Shown here: positions 22,884 to 34,183 of the stretch, piece by piece
Numbering within the stretch: the first letter of the stretch is position 1
Layout of the letters: the number at the start of each line of letters is the position of its first letter
Assembly (NCBI RefSeq): GCF_003265705.1
Contig: NW_020312785.1
Location: 129,957,898-130,021,897, forward strand
Source: Callorhinus ursinus
Lineage: Eukaryota > Chordata > Mammalia > Carnivora > Otariidae
Reading direction: 5' to 3'
DNA: 64,000 bases
Notes under the pieces: generated by a model
The model's database searches: none
Seen by the model: the letters and a program-made list of their open reading frames with translations, nothing else
What the model was told of the DNA's origin: nothing
Made by a program: the position numbers and the translations under genes

Positions 22884-22887
22884 AAAT

Positions 22888-23432
22888 TGTAGGGGCCAAA
22901 GGCAGGCTGCCCCAAGCCTTACCACTTTGTCATGAAGATTATTTCAAGCTAAAACATTCAATGCCCAAAAGACTGAGTAAGAAACTTTGATTTTCTCTCT
23001 AACTGCTTAAAAGAATTTAGATAGAGGACCTGCTCCAGGAAGAAAAGGATCACCACAGATCCCTACAGCATAATGTGAACTAGGTGTGGTAGACAGGGAG
23101 GAACTTGGCAAAGTCTTTGTTAAAATTCCTCTCCCTGTCCCATTGTTTTTGGATGGCCCAGCAACGATTTGTTGGCCAAACATAGAGTCTTTTTCATCTT
23201 CCTGAATTACTTTCCTTCCTTTTGAAGTCCCAGACCCCTACCCCCTTCTCTTTAGTTCAGGATGACATATATACCTCATTTTGCCTGTCTTTGAAATCTC
23301 ATGTCTATGTGGTTTCCTGATAAGTATGTCATTAATTTTAATTTTCTCCTTTTAATCTGTCTCGTGTCAATTTAATGCTTAGACCATCTGGAAGAATCTT
23401 GAAGGGTATAGTAAAACTTTTCCTTCCCAACA
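22888..23432 (+). mobile_element. Solo LTR (ERV, probably ERV1-type)
   Basis: A 545-bp unit runs from TGTAGGGGCCAAAGGCAGGC to CTTTTCCTTCCCAACA. It has canonical TG and CA ends and is bracketed by AAAT on both sides (22884-22887 and 23433-23436). A 4-bp duplication is usual for gammaretrovirus-like ERV1 elements. TTTTAATCTGTCTCGTGTC near 23352 fits a U5-like region. No internal genes or second LTR are present, so it is a solo LTR. The family name is not known to me. Confidence 0.75.
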
Positions 23433-23436
23433 AAAT

Positions 23437-24151
23437 GAATCCTGGACCCTAGCTATTGTTGCTGAATTTCTGGTTATTAGGTAGTTGCCACTATTATACC
23501 TGGAGTTAATGAAAATTTGTTCAGGTTCACTCACATTGTTAAAAATTAAATCCATTTATGTTATCTGAGATTTTTTTTTTGCCTCTCCACCAGTCATAGA
23601 GATTTTATATAAAATCCCAGACCTCCACCATTTCTGAAGAAATTGAAAAAAAATCTGGCAAACTTTGGCCTACTCCTACAGTTGCCAACTTTTCTGTAAC
23701 CCGCTGTATCTATTGGGCCTCCCTCTCAGGGTTTTGGAGAGGGGTCATTAATCTTCCTCCTTAAACTCCAAATTGGCAAATGCCTTCCCTATAGCACCCC
23801 AGTCAAGTCTACCAAGCAGTGGAGAAAAGCTTCATCATAGAAAAAGCAAACCCAAAATGATAAGTAATGAATAAAAGGCTGAAAGAGACTCCAAATCATC
23901 CCAGCCAATCTTCAAGTGAAACCAGCAATTAAAAATATGAAGAACAGAAAAATAAAATGCATACTTTGGAAGAATTAACTGAATCTTTTGATTTACCAAC
24001 TGTCAACATATAATTAATTTGTGTTTTTTCTCGATTCACAGTGGCAACCAATACACACAAGAAGCCTGAACGTGATTTGTTTATTAAAGGATACAATGAA
24101 CACTAAGTGCTTGAAAATTAGGTTGAAAATTCTTAGTTGAAGACATATTTT
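23437..24151. other. Unassigned sequence
   Basis: AT-rich and without a gene or clear repeat. Confidence 0.45.
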
Positions 24152-24168
24152 GAAATATTGATATCGTT

Positions 24169-24368
24169 TTGTTTTTTTTTAAGATTTTATTTATTTATTT
24201 GACAGAGAGAGACACAGCGAGAGAGGGAACACAAGCAGGGGGAGTGGGAGAGGGAGAAGCAGGCTTCCCGCCGGGCAGGGAGCCCGAAGCGGAGCTCGAT
24301 CCCAGGACCCTGGGATCACGACCTGAGCCGAAGGCCGATGCTTAACAACTGAACCACCCAGGTGCCCC
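24169..24368 (-). mobile_element. CAN-SINE (tRNA-derived)
   Basis: Reverse complement: AAGATTTTATTTATTTATTT, a GA-rich region, CGATCCCAGGACCCTGGGAT and GAACCACCCAGGTGCCCC. Target duplication GAAATATTGATATCGTT (24152-24168) and GAAATATTGATATTGTT (24369-24385), one mismatch. Confidence 0.96.
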
Positions 24369-24385
24369 GAAATATTGATATTGTT

Positions 24386-26319
24386 AGTCAAAAATTTGTT
24401 GAAATGCTTGACAATTATTAATCTGCTAAAATAAAACTAAACATAATTTGTTGACTAAATGACAATACTAAGTGCTTGGAAATGATTGATTCTACCTTAT
24501 ATGTACCATTTTTATCTACTCTAAATTTCCAGCTCACTTTCTCAGTCCCATTTATATAGATGGGATGAAAAAAAATGAAATATCCAGACGTCTTTTGTGA
24601 AATTGGATTAATTAATTTTTACCAGTGTGCTCATTGTGCTAATGTACAATATATTTTTGTAATGCCTTATTCCAAAGCTTTTAGTTTCTTAAGCAAAAGA
24701 TGTTTCCTCACATTTACAGCCAGGCTACTATTGTTCTCCTTCTCATTGTAATAAAGTTTTAGAATGAGAAACACAATAAAGAAAAAAAGAAGGAAAGAAA
24801 ATTCATTTACCCTATGACAAGAAACAGCAGGAACAGAGTATGGACTTGATTTGCCCAAGATCAGAGCTAGGAAAAGAAATGAAATAAAGTCCCAGGTTTC
24901 TGGCCTCTATGTCCAGTACCCTGCCCTTTACAATTTAAAGGAATTCCAGGCATAATAAAAAATGTAAACTGTAAATATAAAATGAAATCAGCACTCTATA
25001 ATAGTACTTCTAAAACTGGTCAGTTTTCTCATGAAGTCCCTTGGGTAAACACATTTTGCTGTGATTCATAAAATTGGTTCAGTGACATAACAGCATTGGC
25101 AGGTTAGGAAAATGGCAGAAACACTACTCCACATGAATTCTCCTCTATAAGAGTGATTCCAAAATTGCATACCTTTGATGTCTTTGTCAATGCTCTACCA
25201 GATGTAGAAATCCACAGACACCTACCTGTTAAATTCCCAAAGGGGTTGTAAGCCTCCTAGATCATGTGGAAAAAGTACCAGGCTGGAAGCATAGGCCGAG
25301 TGGGGCATCCTTGAGACCCATCGCAAGGAGTCCAGGACAGGGAACTTCATGGCTCTGAGACCCCAGTGTGACCAGTAGTTTTGCAGATAAAAGGTGATAA
25401 GGTACATGAGTTATGTGTTCTGTTTTTAATTTTTTATTTTAGAATTTTTTTTTTTTTTTTTTTTTTTTTTTTGTCTTTTGGCTGGTACAATTTCAAACAA
25501 GGATGTTCCAAGTTTCTGGGCTGCGGATGAGATCAGGGATAGTGTAAGGCTGACTCATTCTTTCACCAAAGCTTACTACGCTCTTGGTTCCTATAGGTAT
25601 TTTTGACATCATGTTCAGAAATCATATTTTTAAAAATAAAACACTAAGTCACTTGCCCACTTTCTGATCAGCTTATTGTTTTTCAACAGGTAAGTTTAGC
25701 TTTTAGATGTGACTTCAGTGTACTTGAGAGTATAAAGTAATCCTTTAGAAAATACACATAGCACAGTCAAGTATATTTGCTCATAAAAACTTCTGGCTCT
25801 TTGATAAGCACTGAACCAGAGATAGGTATATTCTCAGTTCATGTCACTAAAAACACTCATATAAAACCCCCTCTAGCCATTCAAGTTTAGACCTGGGTAC
25901 AATATAGCTTTTGTTCAGCAATTTTATTTTAATCTGAATGTGCAAAGACTTTCAGCAACTGTTCTTTATGGGCCTACATGCCACATAATGTTGACAAGCG
26001 AGCTTTTTATTGATGCGTAAAAGCCTTTCTAGTCAAGCAAGTAGGCATAGCTATCTATTTTTCCTCTTAATATGAATATGAATCTTGTGCTTCGTGGTTC
26101 AGGTATTTTGGAGCCTTAGAGAGGGGTGGATTGTCTTGTGCTTTCTAGAAAACGTACCCAGTTTGATGTTGCAGCTAAGCTCCTGCAGAGTCCCACATTT
26201 GCTGCAGGATTATATTCATCTTCATGCCTTCTAACTCCCCAACTCCACCCCCCTCCCCTTTCTTTTTTATCAGAACCATCTCCTGGTTAGGAACAATTGG
26301 GTTTTATTGCCCTAAATCT
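24386..26319. other. Unassigned sequence with poly(T)
   Basis: No gene found. A run of about 27 T at 25446-25472 may be the poly(A) of an eroded minus-strand retroelement, but the adjacent sequence cannot be identified. Short frames here show no domain. Confidence 0.4.
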
Positions 26320-26595
26320 AGACACTCAGAGGACGCTGGTGGCAGCCTGCTGTCATGGAAGATGTCTAACCACACTGAGACTGGCACACTGGAGAGGACA
26401 TGTGTAGGCACTCTGGTTGACGGCCCAGCTCAGCCCCAGATGACAGCCAGAATAAACTTCCAGCCATGTGAGTGTGCCATCTTGGATTTCCAGCTCAATC
26501 CAGCCCTAAGGTGACTCCAGCTCCAGCAGTTACCTGACTGCAATCTAACGTGAGAATTGCCCAACTCAGCATTTTGAGCAGAGAGGGTTTTGGAT
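26320..26595 (+). mobile_element. MLT1-like LTR fragment
   Basis: AGCTCAGCCCCAGATGACAG, CAGCCATGTGAGTGTGCC, CATCTTGGATTTCCAG, GTGACTCCAGCTCCAGC and GAGAATTGCCCAACTCAGC fit the inner part of an MLT1 LTR in sense orientation. An open frame across 26224-26514 lies mostly in this LTR and is incidental. Confidence 0.65.
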
Positions 26596-26749
26596 GGGAT
26601 ACTCATTAAAAAGTTGGAGAAGGACCTGGGGAGAGCTGCTGTTAGTGGTAGGCTTATATCTTATAAACCCGTAATAATCTCAAACATAGCTTTCACATTT
26701 CTGCCTTTCCAGGTAAAATCAGTGGGACTCTCTGATCCCTCTATCTTTT

Positions 26750-26956
26750 CTTTTTTTTTTTTTTTAAGATTTTATTTATTTATTCGAAAAAGAGAGCACA
26801 AGCAGGGAAGAGGGAGAAGCAGGCTCCCCACTGAGTGGGGAGCCAGAGACACAGGGCTCGATGCCAGGAGGAGCCAGACACAGGGCTTGATCCCAGGACC
26901 CTGGGATCATGACCTGAGCCGAAGGCAGACGCTTAACCAACTGAGCCACCCAGGGA
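26750..26956 (-). mobile_element. CAN-SINE with internal duplication
   Basis: Reverse-complement CAN-SINE ending GAGCCACCCAGGGACCCC. The GCCAGAGACACAGGGCTCGA segment (26842) is repeated as GCCAGACACAGGGCTTGA (26873), so a piece of about 30 bp is duplicated inside it. Target duplication CCTCTATCTTTT (26738-26749 and about 26958-26970). Confidence 0.93.
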
Positions 26957-26970
26957 CCCCTCTATCTTTT

Positions 26971-27779
26971 ATCTTTACCTCTTTTCTCTTCATTCATAAC
27001 TTCTATCAATATGTCTGTTGCCATTTTGTGACACGCTTTTTTTTTTTAAAGCCTCATTCTAACTGAATTGTCATGTGAATGTTTGTAGTTTCTCTCTCTC
27101 TTTTCCTGAACAGCCTTGGAACTGACATCATTTTTCTCTCTGCAATTCTCTTTCACTTGCCCTGTTTCCTAAGTTTGAATCTATCTCATTTCTACTTGCT
27201 ATTCAGTGATCATTTTTTCTCCTCCTAATTCTTTGACAAGTTTTTTTTTCTTTCTTCTAAACACTACCAGTCCCTATCTACCTCCTATTTTAAATTACAT
27301 TATAATCAATTATGGACATTTTATTTTTATTTAGAACAAACTTACAGGATGGCAATTATGGAAAAAACCTGGAAAAAGAGAAAGACCTTATAGTTACTTA
27401 GTCTGGAGAAAGTATTGTTTAGAGAATTTCACATATGTAAAATAGAAAAGCAATTTCCTTAATTATGTAATGAGAGGATGTGGCTGAATGTGGATAGGAC
27501 ATGAGAGGTGATTAACCCCCACCAGGAAGGCTTCTTCCGGGTCCCTTCAGTTGGCTGGAAGTCTTCTCTTTGTTCTTCCTGTGATGTCCTATAACGTGTC
27601 TTGTTGATCCTCATTTTGAAAATCTCAATTTAAAGTCACTGTGTCTATAGTAGGCCTTTTTCCATTTAAAAACAAAAAAACAAAAAACAACTGAGCAATC
27701 TGTTTCCCTCATAGCACTGATTGCAATTTTGTAAGTACTGTGATTTAAAAACTTCTGTGGTTTCATAATTACTGTTGTT
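26971..27779. other. Unassigned sequence
   Basis: T-rich; no gene or nameable repeat. Confidence 0.4.
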
Positions 27780-27925
27780 ATGGGCGTTCTCTCCCACTGG
27801 AATGTAAGCTCCTTGCGGAGGTGGGGCAGCTCTGCTATCTTTGTTTGCTGCTGATTCACAAATAGCAAGCATAGTATCAAACATACAGAGTAGGTGCTCA
27901 CTGAAGATTTGTCAACCAAATGCTG
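27780..27925 (+). mobile_element. L2 3' end fragment
   Basis: CCCACTGGAATGTAAGCTCC, TTGCGGAGGTGGGGCAGC, CATAGTATCAAACATACAG and AGTAGGTGCTCACTGAAGAT follow L2 3' end order (ATGTAAGCTCC, then GTAGGTGCTCAATAAAT). Minus-strand frames here are incidental. Confidence 0.8.
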
Positions 27926-28634
27926 GACCACTGTAACATTATCCTCAGAGCTGAAGTAACGGTACATGCTACTGCCGCAGAAATTGAAGGCATAATGTAG
28001 GAGCCAGACCACCAGACTTATTTCACTGGTATTATTTAGATAAACAGGGAAAAGATGATTATAGATAAGTTTATCAAGAATACAGAGGTTGGCTATGAAG
28101 ATTTCCCTCATTAGATTTCTTCTTTCTCATTTATAGACACACTAGGAATATTGGAATTTTAATAAAGATCCCAAGAAACTTACTGTTTTTGCATGTATTT
28201 AGGTGTATTTAGGATGTCACAACAGGCAGGGAGTGGCAAGGGGTTGGGATGAGCTATTTTTAGATGATGCAACTTTCTAGCATCCCTCACACTGGGTACT
28301 AACTTCTCTGCCAATTCATATTATCATCTTGAGGAAGGGATTTTGGTTTCAAAAGGAGGAAGGTTGAGTGCTTTAGGCTAGTGTGCCTGACTCCATTTTT
28401 CACCCCCATTTTGCAGGAAGTGGGATCAGTGCCATCTGAATGGATTCCAGAAAAGCAAAACTGTGGAGGGGAGACAGTAGGAGAATAAATGACGTGGAGA
28501 CTGTCAGTCTGGAGTTCATTTTCTCTTGTGCCACCCACCGAATCAGTGACCTCATTCAACCATTATAAGGCTCATGGTTTTTACCTTTATTCTTTTTTAC
28601 TAATTTTTTTAATAACACATCTTTATTGAAAGTT
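27926..28634. other. Unassigned sequence
   Basis: No gene or clear repeat. A homopyrimidine tract begins near 28631 and belongs to the adjoining SINE tail. Confidence 0.4.
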
Positions 28635-28845
28635 TTTTTTTCTTTCTTTTCTTTCTTTTTTTTTTTTTTTTTGTTAGAGAGAAAGCATGAGGGAGGAGCA
28701 GAGGGAGAGGGAGAGAGTGAATCTTAAGCAGGCTCCATGGTCAGCACATAGCTCAACACGGAGCTCGGTCTTAAGACCCTGAGATCATGACCTGAACCGA
28801 AATAGAGAGTTGGACATTTAATTGACTGAACCACCCACGTGCCAC
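28635..28845 (-). mobile_element. Older CAN-SINE (diverged)
   Basis: A homopyrimidine tail (TTTCTTTCTTTTC plus a long T run) is followed by GAGAGAAAGCATGAGGGAGG, AGACCCTGAGATCATGACC and the head GAACCACCCACGTGCC. More diverged than the other copies. CTCATGGTTTTTACCTTTAT (28571-28590) and CTCATGTTCTTTACCTTTAA (28846-28865) look like an imperfect long target duplication. Confidence 0.85.
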
Positions 28846-29109
28846 TCATGTTCTTTACCTTTAAATTGGAGATGATAATTATGAAGTTTCAAATAAATTG
28901 CATATGCAAAATACTGCCACATTGTAGGAAGTCAATCTATGCCAATTGCCTGATGAATAACCCAGGGAATCCTGACATCCCAAGATTCTGTGGTTGTTAT
29001 GAACCAAATACAAGAATTTACCCTAATTTTTTACATACAGCTTGTTATTTCCCTTAAATTAGTAAATTATAGATGGCACAAAATACAATAGGTGAAATCC
29101 CCTCTTATT

Positions 29110-29660
29110 CCCTTTTTACTTTCTTTCAATGTGTAGTTTACATGTAATGAAAGTGTACAGATCTTAGGTTTATAGCTTGATGAATTATTTTCTAAAATGT
29201 ACACCCATGTAACCACTACCCATATCAAAATAATTTCCTGCACCACAAATGCCTCCCTCATGCCCCTCTCAGTCAATACTTCCCACCAAAAGTAACCACT
29301 ATCGGGGTGCCTGAGTGGCTCAGTCAGTTAAGCTTCCAAATCTTGATTTTGGCTCAGGTCATGATCTTAGGGTCGTGAGATTGAGCCCCACGTCAGGCTT
29401 CATGCTCAGAGTTTCTCTTTCTCCTCTCCCTCTTCCCCTCCCCACTCAGACTCTCTAAAAAAAAAAAAAAAAAGAAAAAAAAAAGTAACCACTAATCTAA
29501 CATCTACTCCATTGAAATATTTTATCAGAATTTAAATTTCACATAAGTGGAAAAATATTGTCTATTCTTTTTTGCATTTACCTCAACATATCCATGAAAT
29601 TTATCCATATTTTTATGGGATTAATAACATTATTTTAAAGAACAATCCTGAACTCTACAA
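29110..29660 (-). mobile_element. Ancient L1 3' region, split by a SINE
   Basis: TTACATGTAATGAAAGTGTA, CACCCATGTAACCACTACCC, then after the SINE ACTAATCTAACATCTACTCC and ACATAAGTGGAAAAATATTG match the reverse complement of old mammalian L1 (L1M) 3' ends. No coding capacity. Confidence 0.7.
29304..29480 (+). mobile_element. CAN-SINE (tRNA-derived)
   Basis: Head GGGGTGCCTGAGTGGCTCAG, GGCTCAGGTCATGATCTTAG, CT-rich part and A-rich tail. Target duplication AAAAGTAACCACTA (about 29288-29301 and 29481-29494). Confidence 0.95.
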
Positions 29661-30967
29661 GGAAATAGTCATTTACAGAAATACAAATATCTCCTCACCT
29701 TCCCTCAAAATTATTTATCCATTTAGTTTTCCTCAAACATACTCTACATGAATTCACTGTCCTTCATGTCCTCTGTGAATAATCTAGTTCTATTGTTACA
29801 TCTGTGTTCCACTCCTCTTCGTCACTGCCATTTGGATGGCCTACCCATCATATCTAATTATGTAATTGAATTCTGACTCCAGTTTGTAGTGCTTTCAGAT
29901 AAACAGTGATGCTTTAGATTTTAGCAGTCAAGCAAAAAGAACACAGTGAACTGAAATTTTCACAAGTCCAGTGGCAAGTGCTTCCTGGCATCCCAAGTGT
30001 GATTCATTTATTTCTGCATTGCTAGTTTCATCATTCAGTTTGATTTATCCAGGGGAACAGTGTGTTGAATGTCCCTCAGGGTCAGGTTTTGGAGTATTTT
30101 TACTCTAATTACTACAGATAAGAAGAAGGGAGTGAGAAAGCCAAAAAGATAGGAGAACTAAATATAACTGTCTTATAATGTGTTGAATATGACTCTTATT
30201 ATATTAGAGACCTGGCACTAATCTGAGCCTGGATAGTGGGCTATCAGGGCTTGATGTCATTAAATACTGATTGTTATATCACTGATTGTTATTTTATTTC
30301 TTTGCTAAGCAAGACTTTTCTGATTATACATTAGCAGCTTATGAGTTTTACATTGACAGATATATAGCTTATTGCAAATTAATTGATCAGTATGGAAATT
30401 GTATATATCAACCTTTCTGAGCCTTGCCAAGTTGAGTTCGTATCCTTGGTCAGAACAACCTTGTCGTACACTGGAGTTTCCACCTCTGGTAGGTTCAAGG
30501 TCTGTCACCAGGATAAGGGTGTGCAGTTAACTTTTTCCAGGTAATACTCTGAGGATGCTGTGCTGCATTGCCCAGATATCTCCATCAGAACTGAAAGATT
30601 TATTCACCCAGCTGTTGGAGGGGAGGTTTGGTTATCTGATGTTGCCTGTCTTTGAAATTGTGTCTGCTGAGGAGTCACCTTGTCTAAGGTCTTGTTCCTT
30701 CCTAAGGCAGCCCACATGCAGTCATGTAGGTCAGTGTAGGAGAATGTTCTTTTGTCCTAACTGGGGACAACTCTGAAGGGCCATCTATTTCCAGAGCTCC
30801 CCTTGGGGTCAGTTGTGGCCTTTCTTGAGACTGCATCATAGCTCAGTTTCTCCTGCACAATGTTTCTTCTTCTTTCCACACTTGTTGATTCCAAGAGTAC
30901 TTCCTAACAATGTCTTATATACCATATCAGATTTATTTCCTGAGAATTTAAACTTCAGTACATCTTT
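29661..30967. other. Unassigned, with an LTR-like right part
   Basis: 30735-30960 (TTGTGGCCTTTCTTGAGACT, TTGATTCCAAGAGTACTTCC) resembles an old LTR-like repeat whose family I cannot name. The rest is unassigned. The frame at 30555-30776 has no domain. Confidence 0.35.
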
Positions 30968-31341
30968 CTACGATGGACTGAATTTTGTCTCCTCCAAAAT
31001 TCATCTGTTGAAGCCCTAATTTCCAATGTGACTATAGTTGGACATAGGGCTTTTAGCAAATATTATGGTTAAATGAGGTCACAAGGGTGGGATCCCAATC
31101 CTATAGGATTTGTGACCTTCTAAGAAAAGGAAAAGAGAGAGAAATCCCAGGAAAGTCCATGAGCACACAGCAAAAAAGCAGCTATCTACAAGCCAGAATA
31201 AGGGTTCTCACCAGAATGTAACCATGCTGGTACCCTGATCTCAGACTTTCAGCCTCCAGAAATGTAAGAAAATAAATTTCTGTTGTTTAAGCCACCATGT
31301 GTATGGTATTTTATTATAGAGTCCAAGCTGACAAATATACA
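30968..31341 (+). mobile_element. MaLR-type LTR (MLT1/MST-like)
   Basis: GATGGACTGAATTTTGTCTC, CAAAATTCATCTGTTGAAGC, AATGAGGTCACAAGGGTGGG, CTTTCAGCCTCCAGAAATG, AATAAATTTCTGTTGTTTAA and GTATGGTATTTTATTATAGA are in the sense order of a MaLR LTR. The AATAAA in it is the LTR polyadenylation signal. No internal retroviral part. Confidence 0.88.
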
Positions 31342-31673
31342 CTCTCTGATTTCATGTCTTCAAACTTTGAGAGCAATTAAAAATTATGTTCTCAGAGCCT
31401 TTTTACTTGTTAATAAGCAAGTTATTTACTGAAGCTTAATATACATACAGAAAAGTGCACAACTCATAAGTATACATTCAGTGAATTTTTACAAGAGGAG
31501 CACAACCATGAAACCAGCACACAGACCAAGAAATACATCATTCTTTCATTCCTAATATTGGTAATCTGTGTTCTCTTTATTCCTAGGTAGTGGTTTATTG
31601 AATTTTTCATCTCTTGGAATAACCAACTTTTGACTCTGTTAATATGCCCTATTATTTGTTTTCCATTTCATTT

Positions 31674-31865
31674 TTTTTAAAGATTTTATTTATTTATTTG
31701 AGAGAGAGAGTGAGAGAGAGAGAGCACATGAGAGGGGGGAGGGTCAGAGGGAGAAGCAGACTCCCTGCCGAGCAGGGAGCCTGATGCGGGACTCGATCCT
31801 GGGACTCCAGGATCATGACCTGAGCCGAAGGCAGTCGCTTAACCAACTGAGCCACCCAGGTGCCC
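31674..31865 (-). mobile_element. CAN-SINE (tRNA-derived)
   Basis: Reverse complement: AAAGATTTTATTTATTTATT, a GA run, ACTCCAGGATCATGACCTGA and GAGCCACCCAGGTGCCC. Perfect target duplication TGTTTTCCATTTCATT (31657-31672 and 31866-31881). Confidence 0.96.
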
Positions 31866-32006
31866 TGTTTTCCATTTCATTAATTATACTATTTTCTTTA
31901 TCATTTTCTTCTACTTACTTTGGGCCTACTTGGCTCTTCTTTTTTTTGTAGCTCCTTAAGGTAAAACTTTACATCATTGATTTTAGATTTAAAATAAACA
32001 TTCACT

Positions 32007-32203
32007 GGGGTGCCTGGGTGGCTCAGTTGGTTGAGTGTACAACTCCTGATTTCGGCTCAGGTCATGATCTCAGGGTTGTGAGATCGAGCCCCACATCAAC
32101 CTCTGCACTCGGCCTGGAGTCTGCTTGTCCCTCTCCCTCTGCTTCTTCCCCCATCCCCATACTCTCTCTCAAGTAAATAAATAAATAAAATCTTAAAAAA
32201 AAT
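32007..32203 (+). mobile_element. CAN-SINE (tRNA-derived)
   Basis: Head GGGGTGCCTGGGTGGCTCAG, GGCTCAGGTCATGATCTCAG, CT-rich part and AAATAAATAAATAAAATC tail. Perfect target duplication AAAATAAACATTCACTG (31991-32007 and 32204-32220). Confidence 0.96.
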
Positions 32204-33599
32204 AAAATAAACATTCACTGCTGTCATTTTCCCTGTAAGCACCAAAATACATTCCTCTTATTTGATATATTTTATTATAATTATATTCAGTTCAAAATAT
32301 TTCTAATTTCCCTCATATTTTTTTGACCCAAGGATTATTTAGAAATATGTGATCTAATTTTCAAATATTAGGAATTTTTGTAGATATCTTGTTACTCCTT
32401 TCTAGTTTATTATTTATTTATTTTAACTTTAGTAGTTTATTGCTTCGTCAGAAAACATAATCATTATGATTTTGGTCTTTTGAAATTCATTGAGATTTTT
32501 TAGTGATATAGAAGGTGGTCTATCTTGCTAAATATACCATGTGTATTTGTAAAGAATGTATGGATTCTACAATTTTTGGATGTGGTGTTTTATCAATACC
32601 AATTCAGACAAAGTGGTTAGGAGAGTTATTCAGACCTCTGTTTTTTTCTGTTATTTTTATCTAGTTGTTCTATTAATTTTTGAGATGGGGTGTTATAATC
32701 TCCACTTCTGATGATAGAATTGTCTATTCCTCACTTTTATTCTGTCAATTTTTCTTCATGGATTTTGAAACTGTGCTACTGGGGACATACATACTTAGAA
32801 TTATTATGTCTTTCCAATGAATTGACCCTTTTACCAATATTTCTCTTCTTTGTCATGAAGTTTTATTTATCTGATATTAACATAATCTAACCTTCTTAAG
32901 CTTACTGTTTTTGTGGTATTTGTTTTTCTATCTTTTTACTTCCTGCTTGTTTTAAAGAGGAGACATAGTTGGGTCATGCTATTTAAATTTATTTGAATTT
33001 TTTCCCTTTAAGTTGGAATGTTTTTCCTATTGATATATAAAACTAATTATTAACATGGCTAAATTTAAGTCTTATTTTATAACTTAATTTTTATCTCCTC
33101 TGCTTTTTGTTTCTATTTCTCCTTTTGTGTTTTCATTTAGATTAATTGAATGTTTTTATAACTCCCTTTTAATTTAGTCAGTGATTTTTTAACTATAGTT
33201 ATCTGAATTTTATTTTATTGGTTGTTCTAAGGATTAGAATAACCATCTTTAACTTGTCAACAGTCAATTTTGGGTTGATATTATACGAGTTTACGTGAAA
33301 TGCTAAAAACCGTATAATCATTTATGTCCATTTACCTCTTCCCCCATCATCTTTGACATAATTTTGTGTGTATCACATCAGATTATGCCAAAAGTCCACT
33401 ATAAAGATAATTTTTGTTTTAACCTGTCGTGCATATTTATTATGTATTTATGTACTTATTTATTATGTATTTATGTATTAAGGGGGAATTGTTTTTGTAA
33501 TTCGTCACACATTTACTATTTACAGTGCTCTTCATTCTTTTCTGAAAATCTACATTTGTATTTGGTATCATTTGTATTGTGCCTAAAGAGCTTCCACTA

Positions 33600-34180
33600 G
33601 GTTTGCTAGTGATAAAACTTCTTACTTTTCTTTCATCTGGAAATATCTTTATTTTATATTCATTCTTGAAGGATATTTTTGCTGGATATAGGGTTCTGGA
33701 TTGCCAGTTTATATATTCTTCTAGATCTTGAAGAGTTTATTTCACTATCTTCTGACCTCAGTTGTTTTTTTGTGAAGAGACAACAGTATTCTGAATTGTT
33801 CCTTGTATGTGATGCCACTTTTCTCTGGCTAGTTTTAAGATTTTCTCTTTACCTTTAGAATTTAACAGTTTGACCAAGATGTACTTTGGTGGTTTTTTGT
33901 TTTTTGTTTTTTGTTTTATATTCTTCTTGTTTGACCTTGCTAAACTTCTTGAGTCTATATGTTTATATGTTTCACCAAATTTGGAAACATTTTGGCCATG
34001 TTTCTTCAATAAAATTTTTTTCTGCTTTATTCTCTCTTCTCTAGGGTCCAACTATAGGAAACTACATATTTGATTTATAGTCTTGAAATTTAATTTTTTA
34101 AAAATGTGTTCCTCTATTATATTACTTAAAATGTTGAAATTTGACTTGGTATACAAGAATACAATTTAATTTATTAATTT
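33600..34180 (-). pseudogene. Ancient L1 ORF1-like remnant
   Basis: A minus frame (34051-33758) is lysine-rich and includes EKILKLAREKWHHIQGT, which has the position and flavour of L1 ORF1 text. Plus-strand anchors include GGAAATATCTTTATTTTATA and TGAGTCTATATGTTTATATG. It is too decayed to give a protein function beyond the L1 RNA-binding family. Confidence 0.6.
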
Positions 34181-34183
34181 TTT

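Noticed and set aside
26590..27066. 158-codon plus frame
   Set aside because: It runs through a minus-strand CAN-SINE and T-rich tails; not a gene.
27611..28111. 166-codon minus frame
   Set aside because: It overlaps an L2 3' end in the opposite strand, has no domain and no splice or promoter context.
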